A DNA stretch of 34,914 nucleotides, taken from the NCBI GenBank assembly GCA_019747685.1, contig JAIEQN010000776.1, positions 1 through 34,914 of the forward strand, given 5' to 3'. The DNA is from Gemmataceae bacterium (GTDB lineage Bacteria; Planctomycetota; Planctomycetia; Gemmatales; Gemmataceae). Shown one piece after another: positions 28,001 through 34,914 of this stretch (positions are counted from its first letter, which is position 1; every line of letters starts with the position of its first letter). A program made the position numbers and the translations under genes. The notes under the pieces are model-generated. The model ran no database searches and was not told the origin of the DNA. It worked only from the letters and a program-made list of their open reading frames with translations.

Positions 28001-31000
28001 CCGTTCAACCGGTCCTACGGGACGGCCCGGGTGTCCCCGGTCGGCCCCGGCGGGAACACCGGCCGGGTCGACCAGTACCAGCGGAACGAGGGGTCGAACT
28101 TCTTCCCCCTGGTGGTCGACCCGATCAACACCAGCCGGGTGCTGATCGGCAACCCGAACCCGGTGGTCGTCGGCGACCCGCTCGGCGGGGCCCCGGACGA
28201 CATCATCGCCAACAACCTGCTCGAGTCGTCCAACGGCGGGCTGACGTTCACCAACCTGAACGCCGGCATCACCGTCACCGCCATCGGGACGGCCACCTTC
28301 CAGGGCCGGTTCGCCCTCGACCCGGAGCCGAACGCGCTCGGGGCCTCCCCGCCCGGGTTCCCGAACGTCACCGACAAGGGGTCGAACACCTACGACCCGG
28401 ACACCATCTACGTCGCCGGGTACTTCCAGCAGGGGCTGACCCAGGCCAACCGCCGGGAGGAGCTGCGGGTCACCAAGGACCACGGCACCTCGTGGATCGT
28501 CCGGACCCCGCCGGGGGCCACCCCGACCGACCCGGCCCCGATCACCGACATCACCGTCGACCCGGCCAACCGGGACACGGTGTACGTCACCCGGAGCCGG
28601 CGGGTCGGGCAGCCCGGCGGCCGGGTCTACCGGTCGACCGACGCCGGCCGGAACTGGACCGACATCACCGGGAACGACGCGGACATGCAGGCCCCGGCCT
28701 ACGCCACCGCCGTCGACCCCCGGGACGGGACCCTGTACCTGGGCAACGAGCACGGCGTCTGGTCGCTGCGGAACGCGGCCGACACGACCTCGTACATCTG
28801 GGTCAAGTTCGGGGCCGGGATGCCCCGGGTGGCGGTCAAGGACCTGGTCCTGAACCAGACCCTGAACACCCTCACGGCCGCGACCAACGGCCGGGGCATG
28901 TTCCAGCTCCTGCTGACCGACTACCAGCCCAGCTCGGGCGCCCTGCGGGCCCTCAGCGGGGCGTCGGTGTGGACCGGGAACGTCACCCTGACCGGGGACA
29001 CCACGATCGGGGCGGCCGGCACCCAGCAGCTCCAGAACGGGATCGCCTCGGCCTCGGTCAACCTGATCGGCCGGGTGGCCGACGACACCCCCGGGGCCAA
29101 CCACGAGCTGCGGAAGATCGGGCTGGGCACCCTGATCCTGTCCGGGGCGAACACCTACGGCGGGCAGACCCTGGTGCAGGAGGGCGTCCTCCAGGTGAAC
29201 AACCCGCGGGCCCTCGGGGCGTTCGAGCCGGCCGCCACCGCCAACACGGTGGTGTCCGACGGGGCCGCCCTGGAGCTGCGGAGCGACCTGGAGGCCGAGC
29301 CGGTCACCGTCAACGGCCGCGGGTTCCCGTTCAACCAGCGGTTCACCGGGGCCCTGCGGAACGTCAGCAGCAACAACACCTACACCGGGACCCTGACCCT
29401 GGCGACGGACAGCACCATCGGGGTCGACTCCGGGACCAGCCTGACCATCGGCCGCAAGGCCGACCTGGTCGGGATCGGGACGATCACCGACGGGGCGGAG
29501 AACTTCGCCCTGGACAAGGAGGGGCCCGGGACCCTGATTCTGGCCGAGGCCAACACCTACGACGGCCTCACCCGGGTGGCCGCCGGGGCCCTCCAGGTGC
29601 AGGACGCCCTGGCCCTCGGCAGCACCGGGCTGGCCGGCGGCCCGGCCGACACCCGGGTGCTCGACGGGGCCCAGCTCCAGATCGCCCGGAACGCCTTCAC
29701 CGGCGACCCGACGGTGGTGGTCGACGAGCACCTGTTCCTGTCCGGCAGCGGGATCGACAAGACCGGGGCCCTGCTCAACGTCCACCCGGACGCCGACCCG
29801 GCCGGGGCGACGAACGTCTGGCGGGGGCCGGTCACCTTCAACCTCGACCCGAGCACCGCCCCGCCGACCGTCCCGTCCTCCCAGGTGTCGATCGGGGTGT
29901 CCGACCCGGCCGACACCCTGGTCATCGACGGGCCGATCGACCAGGTGAACAGCCAGGCGTCGTTCGGGCTGATCAAGGTCGGCCCCGGGCGGCTGACCCT
30001 GGCCCAGGCCAACGTCTACACCGGGGTGACCAACGTCGAGGCCGGGACCCTGACCGTCCGCGGCCCGGACGCCCTCGGGCCGGCGGTCTCGTCCGAGGTC
30101 CAGACGGTGGCGGTGGTCGGGAGCGTCGACCCGGCGACCGGGCTGCCGTACCAGTTCACCCTGTCGTTCAACGGGGACGCCACCGGGCTGCTCGACGCCT
30201 CGACCATCACCGCCGCGGTGGTCCGGAGCAAGCTCGGGGCCCTGCCATCGGTCGGCGGGACGGGCAACCTCATCGTGGCCGAGAGCCCGACCTCGAACGG
30301 GAAGACGTTCACCGTCACCTTCCGGAACGCCCTGGGCAACCAGGACCTGCCGACGATCGTGGCCGGGAGCATCTCCCCGGGGCTGTCGGTCAACGTGACC
30401 GAGGCCCAGCGGGGCGGGCTCGGGACCGTGGTGTCGGCCGGGGCCACCCTGGAGATCGAGGGCGACACCGGCGGCGGGTTCACCGTCAGCGAGGTGCTGG
30501 CCCTGAACGGGGACGGGGTGGGGGCCGGCGGGGCGCTGCGGAACGCCTCCGGGGCCAACACCTACGCCGGGCCGATCACCCTGGAGACGGACGCCAGCAT
30601 CGGGGCGGCCGCCGACAGCACCCTGTCGGTCACCGGGACGATCCGGGACCCGAACCCGGCCCCGGTCCCGGCCGCCCGGCTGCGGAAGGCCGGGGAGGGC
30701 GTGGTCGAGCTGCGGACGGCCAACCCGTACGCCGGGCTGACGGTGGTGGACGAGGGCGTGCTGCGGGTGTTCAACCCGAGCAGCCTGGGCAACAGCGGGC
30801 CGGAGGTCCAGCTCGTCCAGGTGACCGGGTCGGCCGGGACGTTCACCCTGATCTTCGACGGCCAGCCCACCACCCCGCTGTTGGTCACCGCGACCGCGGC
30901 GGACGTGGCGGCGGCCCTGAACGCCCTGCCGAACATCGGCGGGGTCGGCGGGTCGGTGGCCGTCACCCGGACCGGGTCCGCCGGCAACTTCTTCTACGAG

Positions 31001-34000
31001 GTCACCTTCGGCGGGACCCTGGCCGGGGCCGACCAGCCGCAACTGACGGCCACCGCCACCGGGGCGGCCAACGCCTTCATCAGCACCACCCGGGAGGGCC
31101 CGGGGGCGACCGTGGTGAACACCGGGGCCACCCTCCAGGTGGCCGGCGGGATCACCATGAACCGGGAGGCCGTGACCATCAACGGCCCCGGGTTCAACGG
31201 CCAGGGGGCCCTGAACAGCTTCCTCGGCAACCTCAACGTCTGGGCCGTCCCGCTCACCCTGGGCAGCGACGCCTCGATCGGGACCACCACCGTCGTCCAG
31301 GTGTTCTCGTTCACCGCCCCGATTACCGACAACGGGCTCGGGTTCGGGCTGGACATCGTCGGCCCGGGGACCGTCTCCTACGACGGCACCGCCGACAACA
31401 CCTACTCCGGGACCACCACCGTCCGGGCCGGCACCCTGCGGCTAAACCAGGCCGCCGGGATCGCCGTCAACGGCGACCTGGTGGTCGGCGACGGGGCCGC
31501 CCCGGCGGTCGTCCGGGCCACCCGGGACGACCAGATCGCCGACACCTCCGACGTGGCGGTCAACGCCACCGGGACCTACGACCTGAACGGCCGGGCCGAC
31601 ACCATCGCCGACCTGTCCGTCACCGGCGGGTCGGTGCTGACCGGGGCCGGCGGCAGCCTGACCGCCGCCGACGTGACGATGGCGGGCGGGACCATCACCG
31701 CCGGGGCCAACGCCACCCTGACCGTCCGGGACGTGGACATGACCGGCGGGACGATCGCCGCCGGGGCGAACGCCGTCGTCACCACCCGGGACATCCGGAC
31801 CGCCGGCGGGGCGATCACCCTGGCCGCCGGGTCCGAGCTGAACCTGACCGGGGACATCACCGGGACCTCGACGGCGGCCGGGTCGGCGTCGATCACCGGC
31901 CCGGGCACCCTCGACCTGAACGGGGCGGTCCGGACGGTGATCGTGACCGACGGCCCGCAGCCGGAGGACCTGCGGATCACCGCCGTCCCGACGGCGGCCG
32001 CCGGCGAGGGGCTGGTCAAGGACGGGGCCGGCCGGCTGGTCCTGGCCCCGACCGCCCCGACCGCGGTGCCGGTCCGGGTGGTGGACGGCGACCTCCAGGC
32101 CGACGGGGATGTCGGCCCGAAGACCCTGGACGGCCCGAACGCCAGCCTGAGCGGGGTCGGGTCGGTCGACTCGGTCGGCGGGGCGTCCGGCCCGGCCGTC
32201 GGGACGGTCAGCCCGGGGAACAACTGGCGGCTCAACCCGGCCGGCGTCCTGCGGGTCACCGGGGACGTGGTCTGGGGGGCGGCGACGACGTACTTCGTGG
32301 ACCTGGACGCCTCGTCCCACCCGACCCCGCCGGCCGGGGCGGACTACGACCAGCTCCGGGCGACGGGCACCGTCACCCTCGGCGGGGCGACCCTGTCCGG
32401 GTCGTTCGGCCCCGGGGTGCTGCTGGGCGACCGGTTCACCATCATCACCGCCGGGTCGGTGGTCGGCCGGTTCGCCGAGCCGTTCGGCCCGAACGTGGTG
32501 TTCATCGGGGGCCAGAAGTTCCGGGTGGTGTACACCGCCACCACGGTCGAGCTGGAGAAGGTCAAGGCGGACGTGGCGGTCACGGTGGCGGCGTCCCGGA
32601 ACCCGTCCACCCTGCGGGAGCCGGTGACGTTCACCGCCACCGTGACCCCGGAGCCGGGGGCCGGGCCGGTCCCGACCGACGACACGGTGACGTTCACCGT
32701 GGACGGGGTGAGCTACGGGCCGTTCATGCTGGACGCGAGCGGCCGGGCGACCTTCACCACCACCGCCGTCCCGGGCGGGTTCCTGGCCGGCGGGACCCAC
32801 ACCGTCTCGGCCGCGTTCAGCGGGGACGCCCTGAACTTCAACGCCGGGACCTCCCCGGTCCTGACCCAGGTGGTCGAGGTGCCGGCGATCGCCCCGCTGG
32901 TCGGGTCGCCGGCCCTGATCTCGCCGAACAACAGCCCGGGCGTCCAGGACGCCTTCACCGCCGCCACCACCGTCACCCAGGAGCGGGCCCTGACCGACTG
33001 GACGGTGGTGGTCAAGAACTCGGCCGGCGATGTCGTCCGGACGTTCAGCGAGCGGGTCCCCCGCAAGCCGTCGCCGGGGGCGGACAACTCGTTCGCCATC
33101 GCCGTCACCTGGGACGGCCGGGACCAGACCGGGGCGTTCGTCCCGGACGGGGACTACACCCTGACCGCGTCGTTCCAGGACGAGTTCGGGAACACGGCGG
33201 CGGCCGCCCCGATCACCGTCCGGGTGGACAGCACCTCCCCGGACTCGACCCCGGTGACCAGCCCGGTCCCGGTGATCGCCCCGCTGCCGGTCGGGCTGCC
33301 GGCCGGGACGGCCAGCATGGTCCCGACCACCACCCGGCTGACCGGGACGGTCGGGGACGAGAACCTGGACCACTGGACGGTCCGGGTGCTGGACGCCGGC
33401 GGGGCCGAGGTCCGGCGGTTCGAGGGGGCGGCCGGGGCGACGGCCGTGGACATCACCTGGGACGGGCGGGACTCGGCCGGCAACGTCGTCCCGGACGGGG
33501 TCTACTCGCTGGTCATCGAGGTGCTCGACCGGGCCGGGAACGTCACCCGCCCGGCGGCCGCCACGGTGGTCGTGCTCGACCGCCCGCCGTCGATCGGGGT
33601 CAGCTCGAACGGCCCGACCACCTACGGCCAGAGCATCACCCTGACGGCGGCCGTCACCCCGCTCGTCCCGGGGCTGGCCGGGCTGCTGGAGGGGGACGAG
33701 GTCCGGTTCTTCCAGGGCACCACCCTGCTGGGGACCGGGACGCTCGTCCTGGTGGGCGGCGAGTACCGGGCGTCGGTCACCGTGCCGACGTTCAACGCCG
33801 GGACGTACTCGGACATCACCGCCGCGTACCCCGGGTCGGAGTTCTTCCTGCCCGGCACGTCGGCCCCGTTCACCCACGTGGTCGTCCCGGCCGTGCTGAG
33901 CGTCCAGGCCGACGACGCGACCAAGGTGTACGGCCAGCCGGTCCCGCCGCTGACCTTCCGGGTGAGCGGGCTGGTCAACGGGGACACCGAGGCCGAGGTC

Positions 34001-34914
34001 GTGTCCGGCCTGCCCGGGACGGCGGCGACCGCCGCCAGCCCGGTCGGGGCGTACCCGATCACCCAGGGGACGCTGACCGCCAACCCGAACTACACGGTCA
34101 CGTTCACCCCGGGCACCCTGACCGTCACCCCGGCCCCGCTGACGGTCCGGGTGAACGACGCGACCAAGGTGTTCAACCGGCCGAACCCGCCGTTCACCGC
34201 CGCCTTCGAGGGACTGCTGCTGGGCGACACCCCGGCGGTGGTCCAGAACCTGAACCTGGTGTCGACGGCCACCCAGTCGAGCAAGGTCGGGACCTACCCG
34301 ATCACCGCCCGGGGGACGCCGACGGCCCTGAACTACACCATCACGGTGATCCCGGGGACCCTGACCGTCACCCCGATCCCGTCGGAGATCGACGTCGGGA
34401 CCGGGCCGGGGGCGACCGCGACCGTCACCCGGTACGACCCGGACGGCCGGCCGTTCGGCACCCTGACCCCGTTCGGGTCGTTCGCCGGCGGGGTGCGGAC
34501 GGCGACCGCCGACCTGAACGGGGACGGGATCGAGGACGTGGTGATGGGGACCGGGCCGGGGACCCAGGCCCGGGTGCTGGTGATCGACGGGAACACCGAC
34601 GAGGTGCTGTACTCGGCCTTCCCGTTCGGGGACTTCACCGGCGGGGTGTTCGTGGCCACCGGGGACCTGACCGGGGACGGCCGGGCCGACCTGGTGGTCA
34701 CCCCGGACGAGGGCGGCGGGCCGCGGGTGCAGATCATCCGGGGCGGGGACTTCGCCCCGGTGGTCAGCTTCTTCGGCATCCAGGACCCGAACTTCCGGGG
34801 CGGGGTGCGGGCGGCCGTCGGCGACATCAACGCCGACGGGTTCGCCGACCTGGCGGTGGCGGCCGGGTTCGGGGGCGGCCCGCGGGTCGCCCTGTGGGAC
34901 GGGAAGGCCCTGGC
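22070..34914 (+). CDS. Giant multidomain extracellular-type protein, C-terminus beyond the window (at least 4281 codons)
   Basis: ATG 22070 (MFKLARRNRWTGWAARKPSLLRPFPVLGLEQLEVRDTPATFTWTGAG...). Frame verified by hand at 24302, 26942, 30002, 33002 and 34862, with no stop noticed. About ten NTYxGxTxVxxGxLxVxxxxALG motifs (autotransporter-associated beta-strand repeat, TIGR02601-like). N-terminal LExLExRxxPA motif resembles planctomycete LEPR-XLL-type starts. Not in the ORF track because it lacks an in-window stop. Confidence 0.92.
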   Translation, partial: MFKLARRNRWTGWAARKPSLLRPFPVLGLEQLEVRDTPATFTWTGAGANQLWSTPANWQGGVAPTGNPLNVEDLVFPAGPTQRVAVNNISGGIFNSITYGAGGYTLSGSPLTLGGISGVSQSGNLVVTAGAVDNALAMNVTLGAAAGNFQTFSILDSAALTVSGRLAGVANSTLTKDGAGTLTLTNDNSGFAGFFRLNNNAGQLVITNPNALGTTSARTIVGAGSSVRVLVDAAGAITVREPITLNGLGFANDGALSTLSGTTNWDAPVVLDSDAALGASAGSVLNVTGVVSDSGAGFALYKEGAGEVRLASPTGNTYRRQTIVDDGVLTATHPLSLGAGGTTLSGTIVNYTLTQAGQLRLADLAPTGADGNPTGFTVRDEFLTINGPGRDFLENDGALANTVGNNYWAGPVTLGSPAPNVAVAAAVGAAAGTTLTVSGVVSSPNGPYALTKVDAGRVVLDNANTYTGTTLVAQGALTARDSTALGTVGGSTGAEVQAAQVIGSPGTFQIFFSGAGTIPLPFNATAPQVEAAVNALSTVVSAGGKVSVTATRIAGGTQYNIIFGGAFVGLNLPQIQALGAGNVAADTITVRDGGGSATAVVEGGSLELEVEAGDLTIPQRDAHGRDLGNDSVTGDPNRLRVAEPITIFGRGLDTTDNGRTGGTGALRSVSGINVTTAPIELGYAKNVADAIGVDQDRRAGHPTPDATYFTADYSLTTQGVILGNLDPELDRATEFVKRGEGHLILPIANTYLGTTRIEQGWATARNAASLGGRFETVVRPAPAANVNPIGQGDTAQPPTVVSAGAALHLRPLTPGTNLTFPENLTIAGVGPTHPYSFIDRRGALMNLDGNNTWAGDVGLVGQAGIGVEQVIGGSRSDLVVTGTLRGGQNSFNLSSNGGQAEQAFLIDTGAPAGVVRVTYNFFTLRDRLTAYYPPRGEAGSTRILDTGYINNAPDLTPRTLEFPFGPGTSNRVELVVNEGGNPDPFTVWELSAEAEVDGGLIKFGSKRLSLQGEGTYGGVTEVREGTLRSQNDTALGRKFSGTARTQGTYTQTATVVSPAAVLELAGSIDRLNGGVAAGTQVFYEQLVLDRPGQQVAVAGSTVPGFTGTFTLSYRGQVTPPLSITATAADVAAALNALSTVRADFASDGGATVTRTGNVYTVVFGNTRSVSAPLLVATASGGAEVAVSGGPAGLVVSSEDHTWRGAVTLRDGARVDVRTRARVSLHGPIDDAVNPSPAGSDLAKRGAGELLLAGPNTFRGTTAIDEGVVTAANSTAFGATAGGTVVADGAQLQLQGNLTVAGEALTLRGTGPAAVSAFEDTVRWVNTGPGPTNNGLSGNTLPTSGRVTSAVADPSDPSTVYVATAGGGAWKTTDGGVTWNPLFDLDPDGNGLIYGGSFAVAQSDPRVVYFATGDTNGYPTGSGVQGPAVNYAGTGVYKSTDAGRTWTVLTTTGGANPLRGQAVSKIIVDPEVADRIYVASGTSNVLNADPAAVPGVWRYDGADWFNLTGGPSPNRLSVPGTGDFAAPPAGVGAPENAGPDDDYRIMFPQTNATWSDIQLIKRGFSPFTGASEWVLYAALGESFQKYYQGPTSQGIFNAVYRTEDPDSTGANPTWWLGTGTVFVRSHTTGPDIPQPLPPLPPPTPPDQRANPFPVGPITPPIPYIPPGRNGWIKLAGTQDNYLQPTARWPLTKNPNEGITNDFIYGVINPHITVYASVVWPDYQDLRGELRDIQKTGWDGGIATTWQATGAVPVRPFGTATFDPQIPAPPNSPYYRNIVKGTGRYNNALLVQSSTPLMAADNEPDVVYLAGRDDIFVSTNGGQAWSVLPPDPTGNKPGNQYQSLTRDFAGRLVIGTDGGVWRYDPTVAPADRRYVNLNGDLAVTQLNSADPHPTDLNQALAGATDSGTQRFDGGLAWARLDDTAGSNTGVVRYDPRNPLVAYAARDGQLRKTTDGGATWFTLRNVSTVPPDLKFADLFDPFNRSYGTARVSPVGPGGNTGRVDQYQRNEGSNFFPLVVDPINTSRVLIGNPNPVVVGDPLGGAPDDIIANNLLESSNGGLTFTNLNAGITVTAIGTATFQGRFALDPEPNALGASPPGFPNVTDKGSNTYDPDTIYVAGYFQQGLTQANRREELRVTKDHGTSWIVRTPPGATPTDPAPITDITVDPANRDTVYVTRSRRVGQPGGRVYRSTDAGRNWTDITGNDADMQAPAYATAVDPRDGTLYLGNEHGVWSLRNAADTTSYIWVKFGAGMPRVAVKDLVLNQTLNTLTAATNGRGMFQLLLTDYQPSSGALRALSGASVWTGNVTLTGDTTIGAAGTQQLQNGIASASVNLIGRVADDTPGANHELRKIGLGTLILSGANTYGGQTLVQEGVLQVNNPRALGAFEPAATANTVVSDGAALELRSDLEAEPVTVNGRGFPFNQRFTGALRNVSSNNTYTGTLTLATDSTIGVDSGTSLTIGRKADLVGIGTITDGAENFALDKEGPGTLILAEANTYDGLTRVAAGALQVQDALALGSTGLAGGPADTRVLDGAQLQIARNAFTGDPTVVVDEHLFLSGSGIDKTGALLNVHPDADPAGATNVWRGPVTFNLDPSTAPPTVPSSQVSIGVSDPADTLVIDGPIDQVNSQASFGLIKVGPGRLTLAQANVYTGVTNVEAGTLTVRGPDALGPAVSSEVQTVAVVGSVDPATGLPYQFTLSFNGDATGLLDASTITAAVVRSKLGALPSVGGTGNLIVAESPTSNGKTFTVTFRNALGNQDLPTIVAGSISPGLSVNVTEAQRGGLGTVVSAGATLEIEGDTGGGFTVSEVLALNGDGVGAGGALRNASGANTYAGPITLETDASIGAAADSTLSVTGTIRDPNPAPVPAARLRKAGEGVVELRTANPYAGLTVVDEGVLRVFNPSSLGNSGPEVQLVQVTGSAGTFTLIFDGQPTTPLLVTATAADVAAALNALPNIGGVGGSVAVTRTGSAGNFFYEVTFGGTLAGADQPQLTATATGAANAFISTTREGPGATVVNTGATLQVAGGITMNREAVTINGPGFNGQGALNSFLGNLNVWAVPLTLGSDASIGTTTVVQVFSFTAPITDNGLGFGLDIVGPGTVSYDGTADNTYSGTTTVRAGTLRLNQAAGIAVNGDLVVGDGAAPAVVRATRDDQIADTSDVAVNATGTYDLNGRADTIADLSVTGGSVLTGAGGSLTAADVTMAGGTITAGANATLTVRDVDMTGGTIAAGANAVVTTRDIRTAGGAITLAAGSELNLTGDITGTSTAAGSASITGPGTLDLNGAVRTVIVTDGPQPEDLRITAVPTAAAGEGLVKDGAGRLVLAPTAPTAVPVRVVDGDLQADGDVGPKTLDGPNASLSGVGSVDSVGGASGPAVGTVSPGNNWRLNPAGVLRVTGDVVWGAATTYFVDLDASSHPTPPAGADYDQLRATGTVTLGGATLSGSFGPGVLLGDRFTIITAGSVVGRFAEPFGPNVVFIGGQKFRVVYTATTVELEKVKADVAVTVAASRNPSTLREPVTFTATVTPEPGAGPVPTDDTVTFTVDGVSYGPFMLDASGRATFTTTAVPGGFLAGGTHTVSAAFSGDALNFNAGTSPVLTQVVEVPAIAPLVGSPALISPNNSPGVQDAFTAATTVTQERALTDWTVVVKNSAGDVVRTFSERVPRKPSPGADNSFAIAVTWDGRDQTGAFVPDGDYTLTASFQDEFGNTAAAAPITVRVDSTSPDSTPVTSPVPVIAPLPVGLPAGTASMVPTTTRLTGTVGDENLDHWTVRVLDAGGAEVRRFEGAAGATAVDITWDGRDSAGNVVPDGVYSLVIEVLDRAGNVTRPAAATVVVLDRPPSIGVSSNGPTTYGQSITLTAAVTPLVPGLAGLLEGDEVRFFQGTTLLGTGTLVLVGGEYRASVTVPTFNAGTYSDITAAYPGSEFFLPGTSAPFTHVVVPAVLSVQADDATKVYGQPVPPLTFRVSGLVNGDTEAEVVSGLPGTAATAASPVGAYPITQGTLTANPNYTVTFTPGTLTVTPAPLTVRVNDATKVFNRPNPPFTAAFEGLLLGDTPAVVQNLNLVSTATQSSKVGTYPITARGTPTALNYTITVIPGTLTVTPIPSEIDVGTGPGATATVTRYDPDGRPFGTLTPFGSFAGGVRTATADLNGDGIEDVVMGTGPGTQARVLVIDGNTDEVLYSAFPFGDFTGGVFVATGDLTGDGRADLVVTPDEGGGPRVQIIRGGDFAPVVSFFGIQDPNFRGGVRAAVGDINADGFADLAVAAGFGGGPRVALWDGKAL
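26018..28936 (+). other. Asp-box/BNR (sortilin/sialidase-like) beta-propeller domain within the giant CDS
   Basis: Asp-box motifs TTDGGVTWNPL, STDAGRTWT, STNGGQAWSVL, TTDGGATWFTL, SSNGGLTFTNL, TKDHGTSWIV, STDAGRNWTDI, with interleaved VDPxxxxxVYVA motifs. Confidence 0.85.
31610..31849 (+). repeat. Four ungapped 20-residue (60-nt) tandem repeats within the giant CDS
   Basis: DLSVTGGSVLTGAGGSLTAA / DVTMAGGTITAGANATLTVR / DVDMTGGTIAAGANAVVTTR / DIRTAGGAITLAAGSELNLT. Confidence 0.85.
32563..33890 (+). other. Ig-like and FlgD-like Ig domains within the giant CDS
   Basis: Ig-like ...STLREPVTFTATVTPEPGAG...GTHTVSAAFSGDALNFNAGTSP; two FlgD-like segments WDGRDQTGAFVPDGDYTLTASFQDEFGN and WDGRDSAGNVVPDGVYSLVIEVLDRAGN; second Ig-like SSNGPTTYGQSITLTAAVTP. 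Confidence 0.75.
33895..34375 (+). other. Two consecutive MBG-like domains within the giant CDS
   Basis: LSVQADDATKVYGQPVPPLTFRVSGLVNGDT...PVGAYPITQGTLTANPNYTVTFTPGTLTVTPA and LTVRVNDATKVFNRPNPPFTAAFEGLLLGDT...KVGTYPITARGTPTALNYTITVIPGTLTVTPI. Confidence 0.85.
34400..34914 (+). other. FG-GAP/VCBS-like calcium-binding repeats at the visible C-terminal end of the giant CDS
   Basis: FAGGVRTATADLNGDGIEDVVMGTGPG, FTGGVFVATGDLTGDGRADLVVTPDEGGGP, FRGGVRAAVGDINADGFADLAVAAGFGGGP: DxNxDGxxD loops. Confidence 0.85.

Noticed and set aside
24701-31042. 2113-aa minus-strand ORF (and 21995..24568, 31442..33877 minus) antisense to the giant gene
   Set aside because: Arg/Gly/Pro/Val-rich translation without domain character; expected shadow ORF of a very GC-rich coding strand whose sense frame gives recognisable repeats.
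1-34914. CRISPR array, rRNA, intact tRNA, transposase or integrase gene
   Set aside because: No regularly spaced direct repeats outside the giant coding repeats, no intact tRNA/rRNA signatures and no recombinase-like ORF seen by eye; not tested computationally.

Overview
High-GC bacterial window, most consistent with a planctomycete (Gemmataceae-like; inferred from protein style, not proven). From 1 to about 21455 essentially every supported gene is on the minus strand: (i) an assimilatory nitrate/nitrite cluster cobA-nirB-nirD-nasA (nasA is cut by the left edge); (ii) a secreted/anchored squalene-oxidase-repeat-like protein; (iii) a PemK/MazF-like toxin with a small acidic upstream partner; (iv) a MoxR - DUF58 - BatD-like - vWA - vWA - coiled/TPR-like - 1325-aa protein cluster; (v) a beta-CASP metallo-beta-lactamase and a cytochrome P450. 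From 22070 to the right edge one reading frame on the plus strand stays open for at least 4281 codons. It is absent from the supplied ORF track because it has no stop inside the window. It encodes a giant, apparently cysteine-free extracellular-type protein: autotransporter-associated beta-strand repeats, a 973-residue Asp-box/BNR propeller inserted inside one of those repeats, four copies of a ~90-aa module, a perfect 20-residue solenoid, Ig/FlgD-like domains, two MBG-like domains and FG-GAP repeats. Several gaps between co-directional genes hold elaborate palindromes of at least three families. Two related ones also supply the stop codon of the upstream gene. Other items: an in-frame TGA followed by a coding-like Lys/Gly/Pro tail, and an orphan plus-strand terminator-like hairpin upstream of the giant gene. 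All translations and coordinates were made by hand; no database search was run.
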